Below, in pieces: positions 41,857 to 53,399 of a stretch of DNA of 64,000 nucleotides. Numbering within the stretch: position 1 is the stretch's first letter; every line of letters starts with the position of its first letter. Both the position numbers and the translations under genes were made by a program. The notes below the pieces were generated by a model. The model worked only from the letters and a program-made list of their open reading frames with translations. It had not been told where the DNA came from and searched no databases. Source of the stretch: Phytophthora hibernalis (Eukaryota > Oomycota > Peronosporomycetes > Peronosporales > Peronosporaceae); the NCBI GenBank assembly GCA_012656075.1, contig JAAKBF010000377.1, forward strand, positions 124,001-188,000, in the 5' to 3' direction.

Positions 41857-44259
41857 ATGGCGAGAGGAGCGAAGTCAGCGGTACCAGAAATGCCGATGAA
41901 GTCGAGCAGGAGGGCACACCGAGGGTTCGGTGGGTCCGGTCCAACACTCGCGACCCCAAGTACTTTGGAACCGATCAACGAGCGTTCGGACAGCTTCGAC
42001 GTGCGGGTGGACTACTCTGAAGCAAAAGAAGATGATGAAGACGAATACCTGGAAGAAGCGACAGCGATGTCCGAGGTTTGGAAGCCGCTACCGTCTCAGC
42101 AGGACGTAGCGGAGGGGTGAGGTCGCTCGCGCGGAACCTCACCGAGGAGTTAGACGAAGTGGCTGGTCCTGAACCAGCTCACGAAGACAACGAAGATGGA
42201 CTCGGCGATCTCCGATCGCCGACGATGACTGAGGACGCAAGTTCTCGGTCGACCGGCAGTCGGCCTCCAGTTAATGGGGACACTCCGACTGCCAACAAGG
42301 TTTTGGGAAGATGCATGGAGGTGATGATGACGAAGAGCAAGTGGATGCGGGCCTTTGCGCCAAAGTCAATTCGACAAGCCGTGAGGATGGAACTCGGGGC
42401 AGAATTACTTGTCCCAGTGGAATCGTGGAGCATCGAACAGGTGGCCGAGGACACGGTACAACTGTTCCGCGATATGGGCTGTGAATCTCAAGCACTCCCC
42501 ACCGAGGCCGACCTTCAAGGTTGGTCGATCGAAGACGCCGCGCTCTCTTTGCGCAAGATGGACAGAAGCTTCGGACGGTTTTCGGTGTGCCTGAGCCGGG
42601 CTCCAACCGTCGGTCGAGCCTCCCACGGACGACCGAGGGTTGGATCCATCGAGGGTCCCGCTACCGACAACTCCTGGGCGACAGCCAGAGAAGTCGGTCG
42701 GGACGGGTGTGTTCTCAGCGAAAGGGACCGCTTCGGCGTACTTTCAAGATTCGCACATGGTAACGCCTCGGTCAGCGGACCGTACCGAGCGGCTGGCAAA
42801 AGGCTTCGAGAGTACACGGACCGCTCCGACGGCGGACCGAAGTGTAGGTCGGATGATGAACCGACGCTTTGATACGAACGACGACTCTTCTGACGACGAC
42901 TCGGACGACGTAGAAGACCAACGGGGTGATGTGACTGGAGAATGCACACGCCAAATCCGTGAGCTCAGCTCGATGGAAAACGAGAGATCCAAACCGAAGC
43001 TTGAAATCGCCTCGCACCTACCGTTGGGTAATATCAAGCCCTATCTCGGCCTCCGAGACAAGAGTGAGAAGTCGATGCAATGGCTCCGAGCCTTCATCTA
43101 TGAGATGAAGGGAATGCACACGCCACCGAATTAATGGTGCATGGCGTTCGAGCTGAGCCTCCAAGATGGCGCCCTGCATTGGTACCGACAACTCCCCCAG
43201 AAGATGAGACGAACGTGGAAATTGTTGAGTGATGCGTTCATCAAGTACTACTGTTCCCGATTTAATCAATCGGCGAAAGCGCGGTACTACTCGGCGAGAC
43301 GTGAAGAGAAGGAGCATGTTTGCGACTATCTGAACCGACTAAATGGCTACGCCAGGAATGCCGGGGTACAATTTGAGCACGGAGGTCGTGAGGCCAAGGA
43401 TCATGTTGAACACTTTCTTGATACGTGCGAAGACCGAGCCTTAGAAGAGCGTTTGTGTCACGTGCGGGTCAAGAATATTCACGATCTGGAAGACATGATA
43501 AATGATATCCTCCGACGTCGCGAGCGAAAAAGGACGCGAGTCCTCGGTGCGACGCCCCAAAGGCCAGGATGATAGTCGCCGCCGTGACGATGGGCGCTTC
43601 GAGGATTCGCGGAACCCTTATCGGCGTGACCGAGAGGATGGTCGTCACCGAGAAGATCGGTATCGGGACGACAACCGACGTCGAGACGATCGCCAATATC
43701 GACCGAGGATTACCTCGCTGAGGCACTGACAGACATGGTCACTGCGTTGAACGTGGACGGCTCGGTCGACCTGCGAGGGAACCTGCAGAGGCATCGAGTG
43801 GAGGTTATGATGATACCGAGGGTTACGACTCGGAGTACTACCCTAGTAGGGGTGACCGAGGCTTGGACAGGTACTCGGAGGACGAATATGCTTCGGACGA
43901 AGATCGCGGTCATGTGGCTGCCGCGAACGATTCAGAGCGTCGTCACGCCGCCGAGGGAACGTTCGCTCGGGCTGACAATCGCCGACCGAGGGTTGGGAAT
44001 AACCAATACCCGCACGATCGAGACAACCGAGGTCTAGGCGGACGCGATGGTCGCCGACAATATGGCCCGTGTGCTGCCTGTGGGGACTCACACACTCTGC
44101 ACACTATTGTTTCAAGAGGTGCAAGATGTCCAAGCAAGTCCACGATGCGGAAAGTGCGAAGCATTCAACGAACTTGCGTCCCTTCTGAAAGCAAAGGTTG
44201 AGAAGAAAGACCTCTCGCCAGAACTTCAAGAATTGGTCTATGAGAGTCGTTTAAACTAG
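41857..44259 (+). pseudogene. gag: A2 gag
   Basis: The start is ATG 41857 (MARGAKSAVPEMPMKS), open to TGA at 42118 (VAEG*), where the downstream sequence GGVRSLARNLTEELDE is in another frame. A second change near 42578 is also shared with A1. The core LSLQDGALHWYRQLPQKMRR, EEKEHVCDYLNRLNGYARNA and VKNIHDLEDMINDIL is open from 43141 to 43572. The first zinc knuckle has lost residues compared with A1 (CAACGDSHTLH). The copy is non-functional. Confidence 0.75.
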
Positions 44260-44443
44260 GCATCCCGCCAACTGAAACTGGGTTGGTCCCAATCGGGCTG
44301 CCACAGTTAGCCGAACCTGCGCTGGACGCCGACTATTTGTTTGCGTTCACTGGTTCGTGCAAACGGCCTGATGACTTGAATATGGATTATGTGAAATCGA
44401 CGGAAATGGAGAAGAGAGAGGTGCAAGCCTCGGTGAGAGTGAA

Positions 44444-45500
44444 GTGAATGTGGAATGTGAGGAGGAAACTACTGGTACGGTTACCGAGGCTTCAATTGCG
44501 AGCATGGCTGTGACCGAGCGTGAGCCCCGAAGTCTCGGCCAGGCAATCAAGTTGTTGTCTGGTGAGAGGATGGGGTGGTGGTCGTCCCAACGCTACGACA
44601 AGAGGAAGCGATTTCGTGCCATGGTGAACGGGGCAGTGGACGACGCGCGAACGAGAATTCTGCTCGACACTGGAGCGAATGTGAGCGTGATCTCAGCTTC
44701 CTATGCGAAGAAACTACGCGTGCGGGAGGTTTGAGACCACGGGCGTCGTCTGGAGGTTAGAGGAATTAATCCAGGGGTGATGGAGACGCGCCGCCGAGCA
44801 CTCGTTAAGATCACCCTTGGGTGGGAACGAGTTTTTGAATTCGAATTGTGGATTATGGATCATAGTGCAGGAGTCGATGTTGTCCTCGGAACGGACTTCA
44901 TGATACCAGATGGAGTGCGGTTAGACTCGTTCCATGGTACGGCCCGGTTACCGGATGAAGTTATGGTTCCCTTGGTGAAGTCCCAGACCGCGGATTTGAC
45001 GCTCCGGTATACGGTGTACAAGTGGTCGGTGGTCCGACCGAGGATGTGTCAGTCGCCGGACGGGAGTGGCACGAGTTCAAACTACCTCGACAACGCCCAT
45101 CTTTGAACTTGAACACCCACGAGGTGTGGATTTGCCGGATTGGGAATCTCGTGCCGACAGTGACGAGGTTTCAGCGAGGACAACCAGCGATTATCCGGCT
45201 GACTAATGTGTCACCGAGGGTTGCTCATTGTTCAAACCACGAATCGGTGGTACTATGGGTACCACGTGGCGACCTTCCGCAAGGGCGTGGCTACACCCGG
45301 CTACGATCGTCGAAGTACGACGAATGGCAAGTGCTAGCGTACAGAGTGTCGGGATGTCACGTTGCTGAAGCGTGCAATCATGCTGTACGAGCGGTGGTTA
45401 GCCAGTCAACCACCAGCAGTCGAGCGGCGGGATATCCGACGCCTCGGAAGATTCTTTCCCGACCAATAACGCACCAAGATGGGCATCGGGTGGGCCGTCT
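44444..45500 (+). pseudogene. pr: A2 protease and linker
   Basis: ILLDTGANVSVISASYAKKL gives the protease active site and a better-preserved flank than A1. The frame ends at 44734. FELWIMDHSAGVDVVLGTDF and HGTARLPDEVMVPLVKSQ follow in another frame, then broken linker sequence to about 45500. Confidence 0.65.
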
Positions 45501-45515
45501 ACAGAGTGTTGATGA

Positions 45516-47110
45516 GTGTCGAGTGGGTGCGACCACCCGACAGTAACCGTCACTCTAGTAACCACGTCCGAATCCTCGGACAGGGGTGACGGCGATGTAA
45601 TTAACGGCGAGGCACCGAAAACCGAGGTCACCGCAGACTCGGAGGCACGTCTGGAGTCTGTGTTCGTAGCGCTTATGGCTGGTGTTTCTGCTAACGCCGC
45701 TGTCGACATCGACGATGATCCCGGTGGTGTGGCCGAGCATGTGACAAATGATATGGAGTTGACCGACTACGCCCATGAGTTGGCATTCCTGCCTGACCTG
45801 ACCGAAGCTTCGGAGACGGTTTTGGATTATACTGGACCCAACGTAGTGAACCCGAAGGCCACGCCCGAGCAACAACGAGCATTGACCAGCGCGTTAAAGA
45901 AGCATGAGCAGATCATGATTTCGAGCAGAAATGCTCTGCCACCGCCAGCCTATGGCGTGGTATGCGATATCGACGTACAGGGGCACCCTCCGATCAAACA
46001 GAGGGCTCGGCGTACACCGCTGAAGCACCTGAAGAAGCTATACGAGTTACTGAAAGGCTTGATGAAAGCTCGGTTGGTAGCTTTTTCAGACAGCCCTTGG
46101 GCATTCCCAGTTGTGATCGTGTTGAAGAAGAACGTCGTTGATATTCGCCTGTGCATCAATTACAAGATGGTGAACGCAATCACCGTGATTATGAAATATG
46201 CCATGCCGCTGGTCGACGATTTATTTACCGACCTAGAAGCCTACCTGTGGTTCTGCTCTTTGGCAGCTAGCGGATTTTGGGCAATAATGGTGACGATGAG
46301 AGCTCGGAAAATCTCGGCCTTCGTTTGTGCACTCGGCCACATTGAGTGACTGCGTATCCCGTTTGGTCTGAAGAACGCACCGATGATTTACCAACGAATA
46401 ATTGATAACGCTCTATGGGGGTTCGCTCAGCCCAAGGGTGGTTGGACCCAGTTCTCTGAGTTGATGCGATCGGCTGAAGCGGCCGCTGAGGCCGCTAGAA
46501 CAGGGGTGACCGACGGTTATGCAAAGCTGTCCGAGGTTTCGACAGCTTTCCCGACCAAGTTTGAAACCGACCGCGAGTCCTCGGTGACGCTCGACGCTGT
46601 GACCCAATTGGGAAACAGTCCTGTCGCGGATATGTTCTCCACAGGGAAGCAGATGAATCCTCGTTGGTGCCAGTGTTCGATCGGCGGTCGTTCGTGGACG
46701 ATATTTGTTTCGGCTCGGAGATCTTTGACTCTCGTCTAACCACCCTGGACCGCCTGCTTCAACGGTTTGGTGAGTGTCGAATAAGTGTGAGTTTCACGAA
46801 GAGCATTTTTGTACAAGGCCGAGTGGATTTCCTGTCGCATGAAGTGTCGGTCGACGGCATTCGGGCCGATCCAAAGAAGTTGAAGATAGTCACGGAGCTG
46901 CCGTTCCCGTCATCGAAGAAAGGAATGCAGTCATTTCTCGGTGCGTTGAACTATTACAGCCGATTCATCCAAGACTTTGCAGTCTACGGGGCCGCCCTGT
47001 ACCAACTTAAGGATGAGGACTTTACACCGGAGGGGAACCCATCCGCGGCTCACTGAAGCTTCGCGGTGCTACAACAGAAGGTTGCAGACGCACCGATACA
47101 ACGACACTTT
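45516..47110 (+). pseudogene. pol: A2 reverse transcriptase, broken
   Basis: Same motifs as A1 (IVLKKNVVDIRLCINYKMVN, CSLAASGFWAIM, FGLKNAPMIYQR, FVDDICFGSEI). Damage: loss of the Asp codon in the palm motif (SLDAASG is SLAASG), TGA replacing Trp at 46347, a frame change near 46645 within the insertion before FVDD, and a stop at 47056. About 90 bp covering the degenerate native RNase H are deleted near 47130. Confidence 0.8.
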
Positions 47111-47471
47111 GACCGAGCAAAAGAGGTGCACTTCTGCGGCCGCGTACTGAAAGACGCCGAGATGAATTGCCAACCGGCCGAGAAGGAGCTGTTATCCTTG
47201 CTGTTACTGTTGAAAGTGTGTTACACCTAGCTGGTCGGACGGACTATCCATATCTACACTCGGTTCTCGACACTGGAGTGGGTACATAAGTCGAAGACAT
47301 TGTTCGGTCGTACGAGTCATGTTGTCCCCTTAGCACCTGAAGGTCTACCGAGTCAAGGAACGCGATTGTGCTTTTGCTCAACTACTACAAGCTGGGCTTA
47401 CCAGTTTTGTTGAACTCGAAGACTCGTTAGCCACGGTGACACCACCATCACGAGGATCGCCGACTGCTTGA

Positions 47472-48215
47472 ATGGATCCACACTTGCTATACATAAGCCT
47501 ACCGAGGACTTACAATGGCGTGGTGATGTATTTTGATGGCTCAGCCAAGACGGAGAAGAATGGCGGTATGGTAGTTGCTCATGGATATTATGGAAATTAC
47601 CAGAATGTACGGTTAGTGACGGCTGCGAGTGCTTATCTCGAGACCACCACAGTAAACCGCGCTGAGTACGCAGGTATGAACAATGGTGTCTTGACCGCGC
47701 TGGAGCACGGCACCGAGGTTTTTATTGGGGTGGGAGACTCGAGACTCGCAATCCAGCAGTCCCTAGGGGTGATGGCCTGTCGGAAGGAAACTCTGATGGA
47801 CCAACTTAACTACCACCGAGAACTCACAGCCAAGCTTCGGTCGGTGAAATATCTCCACGTGATCCGAGAGTTCAATGCAGCTGCAGACTCGCTAGCTACA
47901 GAAGCCCTCAACAGCAAACAGTCCAGCGTAGTGTCGGCCGAAACCAGGAAAACGGAGTTAGTCGAGCTCAACCGAATCGACGAAGTCATCTACGAGCCTT
48001 CGCCCGAGGTCGCCACGCCAACACTCGGCGAAGCGGCCACCGACGAGAGAGCGTCGGGCAACCTAGCCCGGACCCGTGTTGCCCGCCAAGCACCCCTTTT
48101 TCGATTTTGTGAGGGATGTGCCGGATTACATAACCGTCACGACCCGTCGACAAACGAGAGCGCAGAAGAAGCGGGTCCGGTTTGCGAGCGAGCCCTCGGT
48201 GATGCGCCAGGATGA
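47472..48215 (+). pseudogene. A2 additional RNase H domain
   Basis: MYFDGSAKTEKNGGMVVAHG, RAEYAGMNNGVLTALEHG, VGDSRLAIQQSLGVMACRK and FNAAADSLATEAL keep the acidic residues in order. The frame is open for 247 codons, so this may be the best-preserved domain of A2, though it is cut off from its neighbours by stops. Confidence 0.7.
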
Positions 48216-48272
48216 CGTAACGCGACGAGACGAACCAGATGAAGTAGCCTCAGAGACTCAGAACGAAGCAGA

Positions 48273-50310
48273 ATCCATAACCGAGCCTTCTAGGGACTTG
48301 GTCACTCAGCGATCAGTGACTTCCATTCTGGTACAGTCTCACATTTCGTCTGCTTCTAACGGGCTGTACCAACCCCGTAGGCAGTTCAATCCTCGGTAGC
48401 GATTCGAGCTAGTCCTCGTCGGCCACTTGAATCATTTGGAGTCGTCGTTCGCTGCGTCGAGTTCGCAGATAATCGTAGAGCAACCCGCCGCACGACAAGT
48501 TCGATGCTGGTTCCCAGGTAGGCTCGTCGTGGCCAATCCACTTCACCTTGAACTCTCTGACCGCACGTTGTTTGCGGTGATCGGTCGTCCAGAATAGCCT
48601 CTACTTCATATTCGCCTGCCACTCTATCAGGCTCCCAGCTATCTTCCGGTAAGAGCTCCCCGTCAAAATCAATCCTCATATCCTCGGTCACCTCAGCTGT
48701 CAGCCGACGCCTCGGTCGGTTGCCAAATTCGTTCACCGCCTTGAGCCGCGAGACATGCACCACTGGGTAGAACCGATAACCACTCTGATCCGGCAGCTCT
48801 AGTTCATATGCGAACTCTTCAACCTTCTTCTTGATCCGGAATGGCCCATGCCATCGGTGTGCTAGGTTCTGGTCAATCCTGGTTTCACGCGCTCCATGTA
48901 GAGCCACACCCTACTCCCAGTCTTGAATAGAGATCTCGGTGCTTCTTCTGTGACTTCAGGAGATGACCCAGTCTCTTCCTGTCCGGTGTCCGAGGTTTCG
49001 TTCCCGTCGGTTTCCGTCGTTGTCCCCTGCATTTCGACCTCCAATGGTACCTCTGACCCGTCGAAATTCGGTGCTTCTATGTTATCGGTGTCACTCGCTG
49101 GAATCCTCGGTACTGCTGCTGATTCACGTCGGTTGAGCGACTCGTTGCTCGAAGGCTCGCCGAACCTTCTCGACTCTCTGGTACTCCATCGCCATTTCCA
49201 TGCAATTTCTTGTTGTCGATTCACTTCTCGGCGCCACTCTAGCGCATCGGTTTGCCCTCGGGATCCTCGTGTTAGCGACGACGACATTGCCCATTGCGTG
49301 GACCGCGCATCCCACCCATGAACGCGGTAGAACGGAGTATCCTTCCGAGTGCTGTCTTGGGAGTTGTTGATAGCGAGGAGTAGTCGTTCGGCGATCTCGT
49401 CCCAGTCTTGTTGCAGCGGGTCTTCCGCATACACTTGCACTGACTGCATGACGGTCTTCCGCATACACTTGCACTGACTGCATGACGGTCTTGACTGATC
49501 GTTCTTGCTGCCCGTTTGCTTGCGGGCGATAACTCAACGTGGCCCTTGACCGAGACTGCATCATCTCAGCAAATGCTTGAAAAACCTCGCTCATGAACCG
49601 AGGATCTCGGTCATGACGGGTCATCATTGGCGCCTGAACCTTCGGTAGACGCATTCTTCGAAGCCTGGGCAACTTTTAATGCGGTAGTATCTGACATGGC
49701 TTTCCCCATAACGAATCCCGTGAACGAGCATTGGAACAGTAGCAACGCGGTATTCCCTCGCCGAGACTTCGGCAATGGTATGACAAAGTCCATCGACACC
49801 AACTGGAATGGTCTCTCGACTAGTACATTCCCTGGAGAGTACCCTCTGAGCTGCGGTCGACTTTTGCTCGAGCTGCAGTCTGACAGGACCGCACATGCCG
49901 CTCAACATCTGCATACAGTCCGATCCAATAATAATCCATTTTCGCTCGGTGGTATGTTCGACCGATGCCTTGGTGGCCACCTTCTAACGAGTCATGACAG
50001 CTCTGTAATACTGCCTGAATCATCGTTGTGGGTACCACCAGTCGCATCTTGGTCTCCTTGGTTTTCATTACTTCACCGACGGTTCGCCCCGATAATATAC
50101 AGCACGGCGTCCTCGCTAAGCGCGAACTTGTCGGCCATTTCCATGCATCTCTCGCCGCATAGTAACTCAGGCTATCTTCCTCACCTCGGAGAAGTTTACC
50201 CACCTCAGCTCCTCGTCCTGAGCAGCAGAGATCCTTCGTCTTCGCTCTTCTTGAATGGTTACCGGGTCGCCATCGTCTGCATTTGGTGCTCTGACGCTGG
50301 CCTCGGTCGG
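48273..50310 (-). pseudogene. int: A2 integrase and chromodomain block, inverted
   Basis: It is equivalent to A1 bases about 12675-14715 but on the minus strand. Zinc domain CHDSLEGGHQGIGRTYHRAK, core MVSMDFVIPLPKSRRGNTAL and TRHDRDPRFMSEVFQA, C-terminal PFRIKKKVEEFAYELELPDQ and a degraded chromodomain. A 34-bp tandem duplication (49421-49454 and 49455-49488) and other changes break the frame. Both breakpoints are sharp: pol reads forward to 48272 and A1-like spacer resumes forward at about 50716. Confidence 0.85.
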
Positions 50311-50715
50311 TGGATAAATCAAGAGCCCGAACAAGTGTACCAGGGAGCTGCTCAACAGTATGCCAGCGTCATCCCGTTCTCAGAAGACACGCCGCCAATG
50401 ATGGGGAGCTGGTTAGTTGGACTCTGTGGTTGCTGCACGGACCTCATTCCCAACTGCTGCATGGTGACGTTTTGTCCATGTATCTCGCTGGCTCAAATTG
50501 CGAAGCGCCTGGGCGTCAGCTCCTACTGCTGCGGATTGTGCTTAAGTTTTCTCTTCGGCTGCGTCTTCACCGCGGGCCTGCCATTCTGGATTTGTCGCCT
50601 TCGCTCTACAACGAGGCAGAGGTTCCGGATCCCAGGAAACTGTTGCGGAGACTACATGGAAGCGTGCTGCTGCCCGTGCTGCTCAATTGCTCAGATGGTT
50701 ACGAGGGCAGGCAGC
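50311..50715 (+). CDS. Captured PLAC8-domain host gene fragment inside A2
   Basis: An open stretch of about 135 codons encodes a near-complete PLAC8 domain: SWLVGLCGCCTDLIPNCC, then FCPCISLAQIAKRLGV, a hydrophobic hairpin (CCGLCLSFLFGCVFTAGLPF), and the second cysteine cluster GDYMEACCCPCCSIAQM. PLAC8 proteins are small membrane-associated cysteine-rich proteins. The fragment has no counterpart in A1, sits exactly at the right breakpoint of the inverted integrase and is in frame with upstream antisense integrase sequence. It looks like host coding sequence, joined to the element on both sides. Its own start and terminal residues are missing. Confidence 0.75.
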
Positions 50716-50962
50716 TGACGAGAAGAACTACCTACGGGGATTACGCAGCCCGTAGCGTCAGACGAAGACGACTACTGCATTAAAATTGTATATGTGTATA
50801 TGATGTGAACAAACTCGAACTGGATTTGGATTAAGTGGAATGACTGGAGCCTGAACTACACCCGTAATGAACTACGGAGCTCGGACAGCGTGAGATTAGC
50901 AAGAGGAATGAATGACGAAGCACAACAGCACAAGACAGAGGTCTAGACGTCGGCGGAGGAAG
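50716..50962. other. A2 spacer matching A1 14722-14982
   Basis: It holds the second of the two GAACTGCCTACGGGG-type repeats (here GAACTACCTACGGGG). The first copy is in the inverted block near 48360-48390. Confidence 0.5.
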
Positions 50963-52262
50963 CTAGGTCAGCCAACACATCCAGATTCGATGTTTGGCCA
51001 GACACAGACCCTTCGGCGGATGTTGGAGTGGCGGCGGGCCCAGCCGAGTCCTGGGTTTGGTCTTCATCCTTCCCTCATCGTCCGCTGGCCCTGGAGGAGC
51101 AGCAACCAAAGCCTGAGAGACCCACGGAGCCACGACCGAGCTTGGAGCCAAGGACGAATCCACCATGATACCCGAAACCACCTCCGCCTCGGTCATGCCA
51201 CGAGGTTAATAGCGGTACCGGTGAATTGCACGGCGCGAAAGTCGTGTTGAATGGGTGACTGGAGGGCGCGCCCACCCAACAGTTCCGCCACAGTTGACGA
51301 GCATCTAGAGTTGCGAGCTCGCCGACCCAATCCTCGGACGTCGGAGCCCACTCAATCACTTCGAACGAGTATTGAGGTAACTGGGTTCCAACAAAAACTC
51401 GGTCGGGGTTTCACGAGGCTTGCCGGAACGCTCGACACACCTCTCCCAACAGCGATATACCATCTGCTGACGCAAACGGTCCGCTCTGAGGTTCCGAGCC
51501 TTGTTGTACTTAGCCTATGCTGCCCATAGCGTGATTACCGAGGGGTCGTCACCGAGCCTCTGGGTCATGCTCCGAAGGACAGCTTCAACGGCAGAGACTT
51601 GGACCCAGTGACGAGTGCCAGACCGAGGTCTGCTTTCTCGGTTCGGTCGGTGGACACGCCCTGGAATTGACGCCACATCTTGACGAACCGAGCTAATCCA
51701 GTGGCACGAGTCGAAATTTTGAACCTGGCGGATGCTGATCAATGGTGAAACAGCATGGGTTCTCCGGCAACTTCGAGCGCACTTGCTGCCACGAGTGGCC
51801 AGGGTTGACCCAATCCGCCATGGCCTGGATCCCAGACACTGAGCACGGGGACTCAACACCGCGAGCAAGGGTGGAGTCAGGTTGCTGTTATGGATCTGGC
51901 ACCAAGCCTCTTGTGCATCCGGAGCAGTGAATCCGGGTAACAAGTACGGACCAGCCATCAGGGCAAGGCGTTGTGACGATGTCCCTGGCGCAGTAGGTAC
52001 CGCCGGCATGAACGTACTTGGGTCGGTGCCAGGAACCGTGGAAAGCGTAGCCGTCACCTGGGTATGTGAACGTCGGAGACCCGACCGAGACCTCGGTGTA
52101 TGCGCTTGGGCGGCAGTAGCTGGAGGTGTAGAACCATTGGTGGGCCCTACAATCGTAGAAACCGGAGTAGATATCGTCACCGAGGTCACAGGAGTCGTGA
52201 CCGATGAGGTGATTGGTATTCCATCCGACGACGTTAATGACGCGGATACCGGTTGTGTCGCA
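50963..52262 (-). pseudogene. A2 antisense gene, C-terminal part
   Basis: It matches the C-terminal third of the A1 antisense protein: VTATLSTVPGTDPSTFMPAV, QRLALMAGPYLLPGFTAPDA, then EAWCQIHN, FEVIEWAPTSEDWVGELATL and MTEAEVVSGIMVDSSLAPSS. Frames differ in places from A1 through small deletions, but the same peptide order is kept. It is cut at 52262 by family B sequence. Confidence 0.65.
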
Positions 52263-52371
52263 GCAACAGCCGGCACTGATATCCGACCTCGTCGCTCTGC
52301 TTGGGCCACTAGAGGGTCGACGTCTTCTGCACTTGGCAGTTCCTGACGTTCTGAGCAAGCTTTGCCCTGCT

Positions 52372-53387
52372 CTACCACTCGCTGAGCCACCGGAGGGTGG
52401 TATTCCGTCTCGAACTCGTCCACTGGGATATCATTGACGGATAAACCGGCGAGTTGGCCTCTACTGGCACGTCGGGTGCTAGTTCGCTCGCTGAGTCTTG
52501 TCTTTGGTCCTTGGCGAATCGAACTCGGCGAACTCGTTGAGTTTGACTTCGAGTATTCGCTGAGAGTTTAGGAGGGACTTCTTTTGCTTCGTTCGTCGAG
52601 CTCTCCCTGACATTCAGCTTCTCCTGTATCCGGTTTAACGCATTTAGCTCAGGTTTGCGGTCACCGCTAAGAATGACACGCCCTGCTTTTGCTTCTAGAG
52701 CTTCCGTGGCTAACGCATCCGCCGCTGAGTTGTAGCATCGGACTACATGGAGGTAACGTACTGAGTTGAGGCTATCGATGGGTTCCTTATGGCGCGCCAA
52801 CTGAATTTGCAACGTCTCCTTCCTGCATGCGATCACCTCATTGATTGCTGGATTGCGAGCCTGGAATCGCCGACTATAATAAGGTCGGTGATGCCCCGGT
52901 CAAGGGCCGCGATGACACCGTTATTCATTCCGGTGTACTCGGCGATATTGACCGTGGTTTCCAGAAGGTGAGCACTCGCAGCGATCACAATGTCCCACGT
53001 CGGCAACCGCCACAATACCCACGAGCAACTACCATAGCCGCCATACTTCTCTGTCTTCGCCGACCCGTCCAATGACAGGACGTATCCCTTAAAGTCGTGT
53101 GGTACGTGCGCATATAGCAACTCTGGGTCCAGACGGGCACTCGCCGAGTTCTTAGACGGTGAAGAAATGTGTGCTAGCGACTCGTCGAGTCCAATCTGTG
53201 GAGTGATAGAGGCTTGCAACAGCTGAGCGAATTCGATATCCCGCTCTCGCACCCGCTTAATTTTCAAGTGGTAAGGTGAGAGCAGAACAGCGAAGCTCAC
53301 TGGTCGCCCGTACAATGTCTTCGACAAGAACACCCATTCTAACGTGGAGAACCGGGTGTAGACATGGATTGTCTTGCCAGCCACCAT
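52372..53387 (-). pseudogene. B1 additional RNase H domain and linker
   Basis: LSLDGSAKTEKYGGYGSCSW, NIAEYTGMNNGVIAALDRG, LIIVGDSRLAIQQ and CYNSAADALATEAL give the D-E-D-D acidic set. A frame change near 52835 splits it. Downstream linker residues (RSQTQRVRRVRFAKDQRQ) precede the truncation point. Confidence 0.7.
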
Positions 53388-53399
53388 CGTTTAGCATAT

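Larger units (their letters stand above)
40862..52262 (+). mobile_element. Ty3/Gypsy element, family A copy 2 (A2), rearranged
   Basis: 5' LTR, PBS, gag, protease, RT and second RNase H are in normal order up to about 48272. The integrase block is inverted (48273-50310), a PLAC8 host fragment follows (50311-50715), and the antisense gene region resumes. At 52262 it is cut by family B sequence on the minus strand. The missing 3' end, with an LTR, is probably the reverse-oriented segment 60045-61711. Confidence 0.85.
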
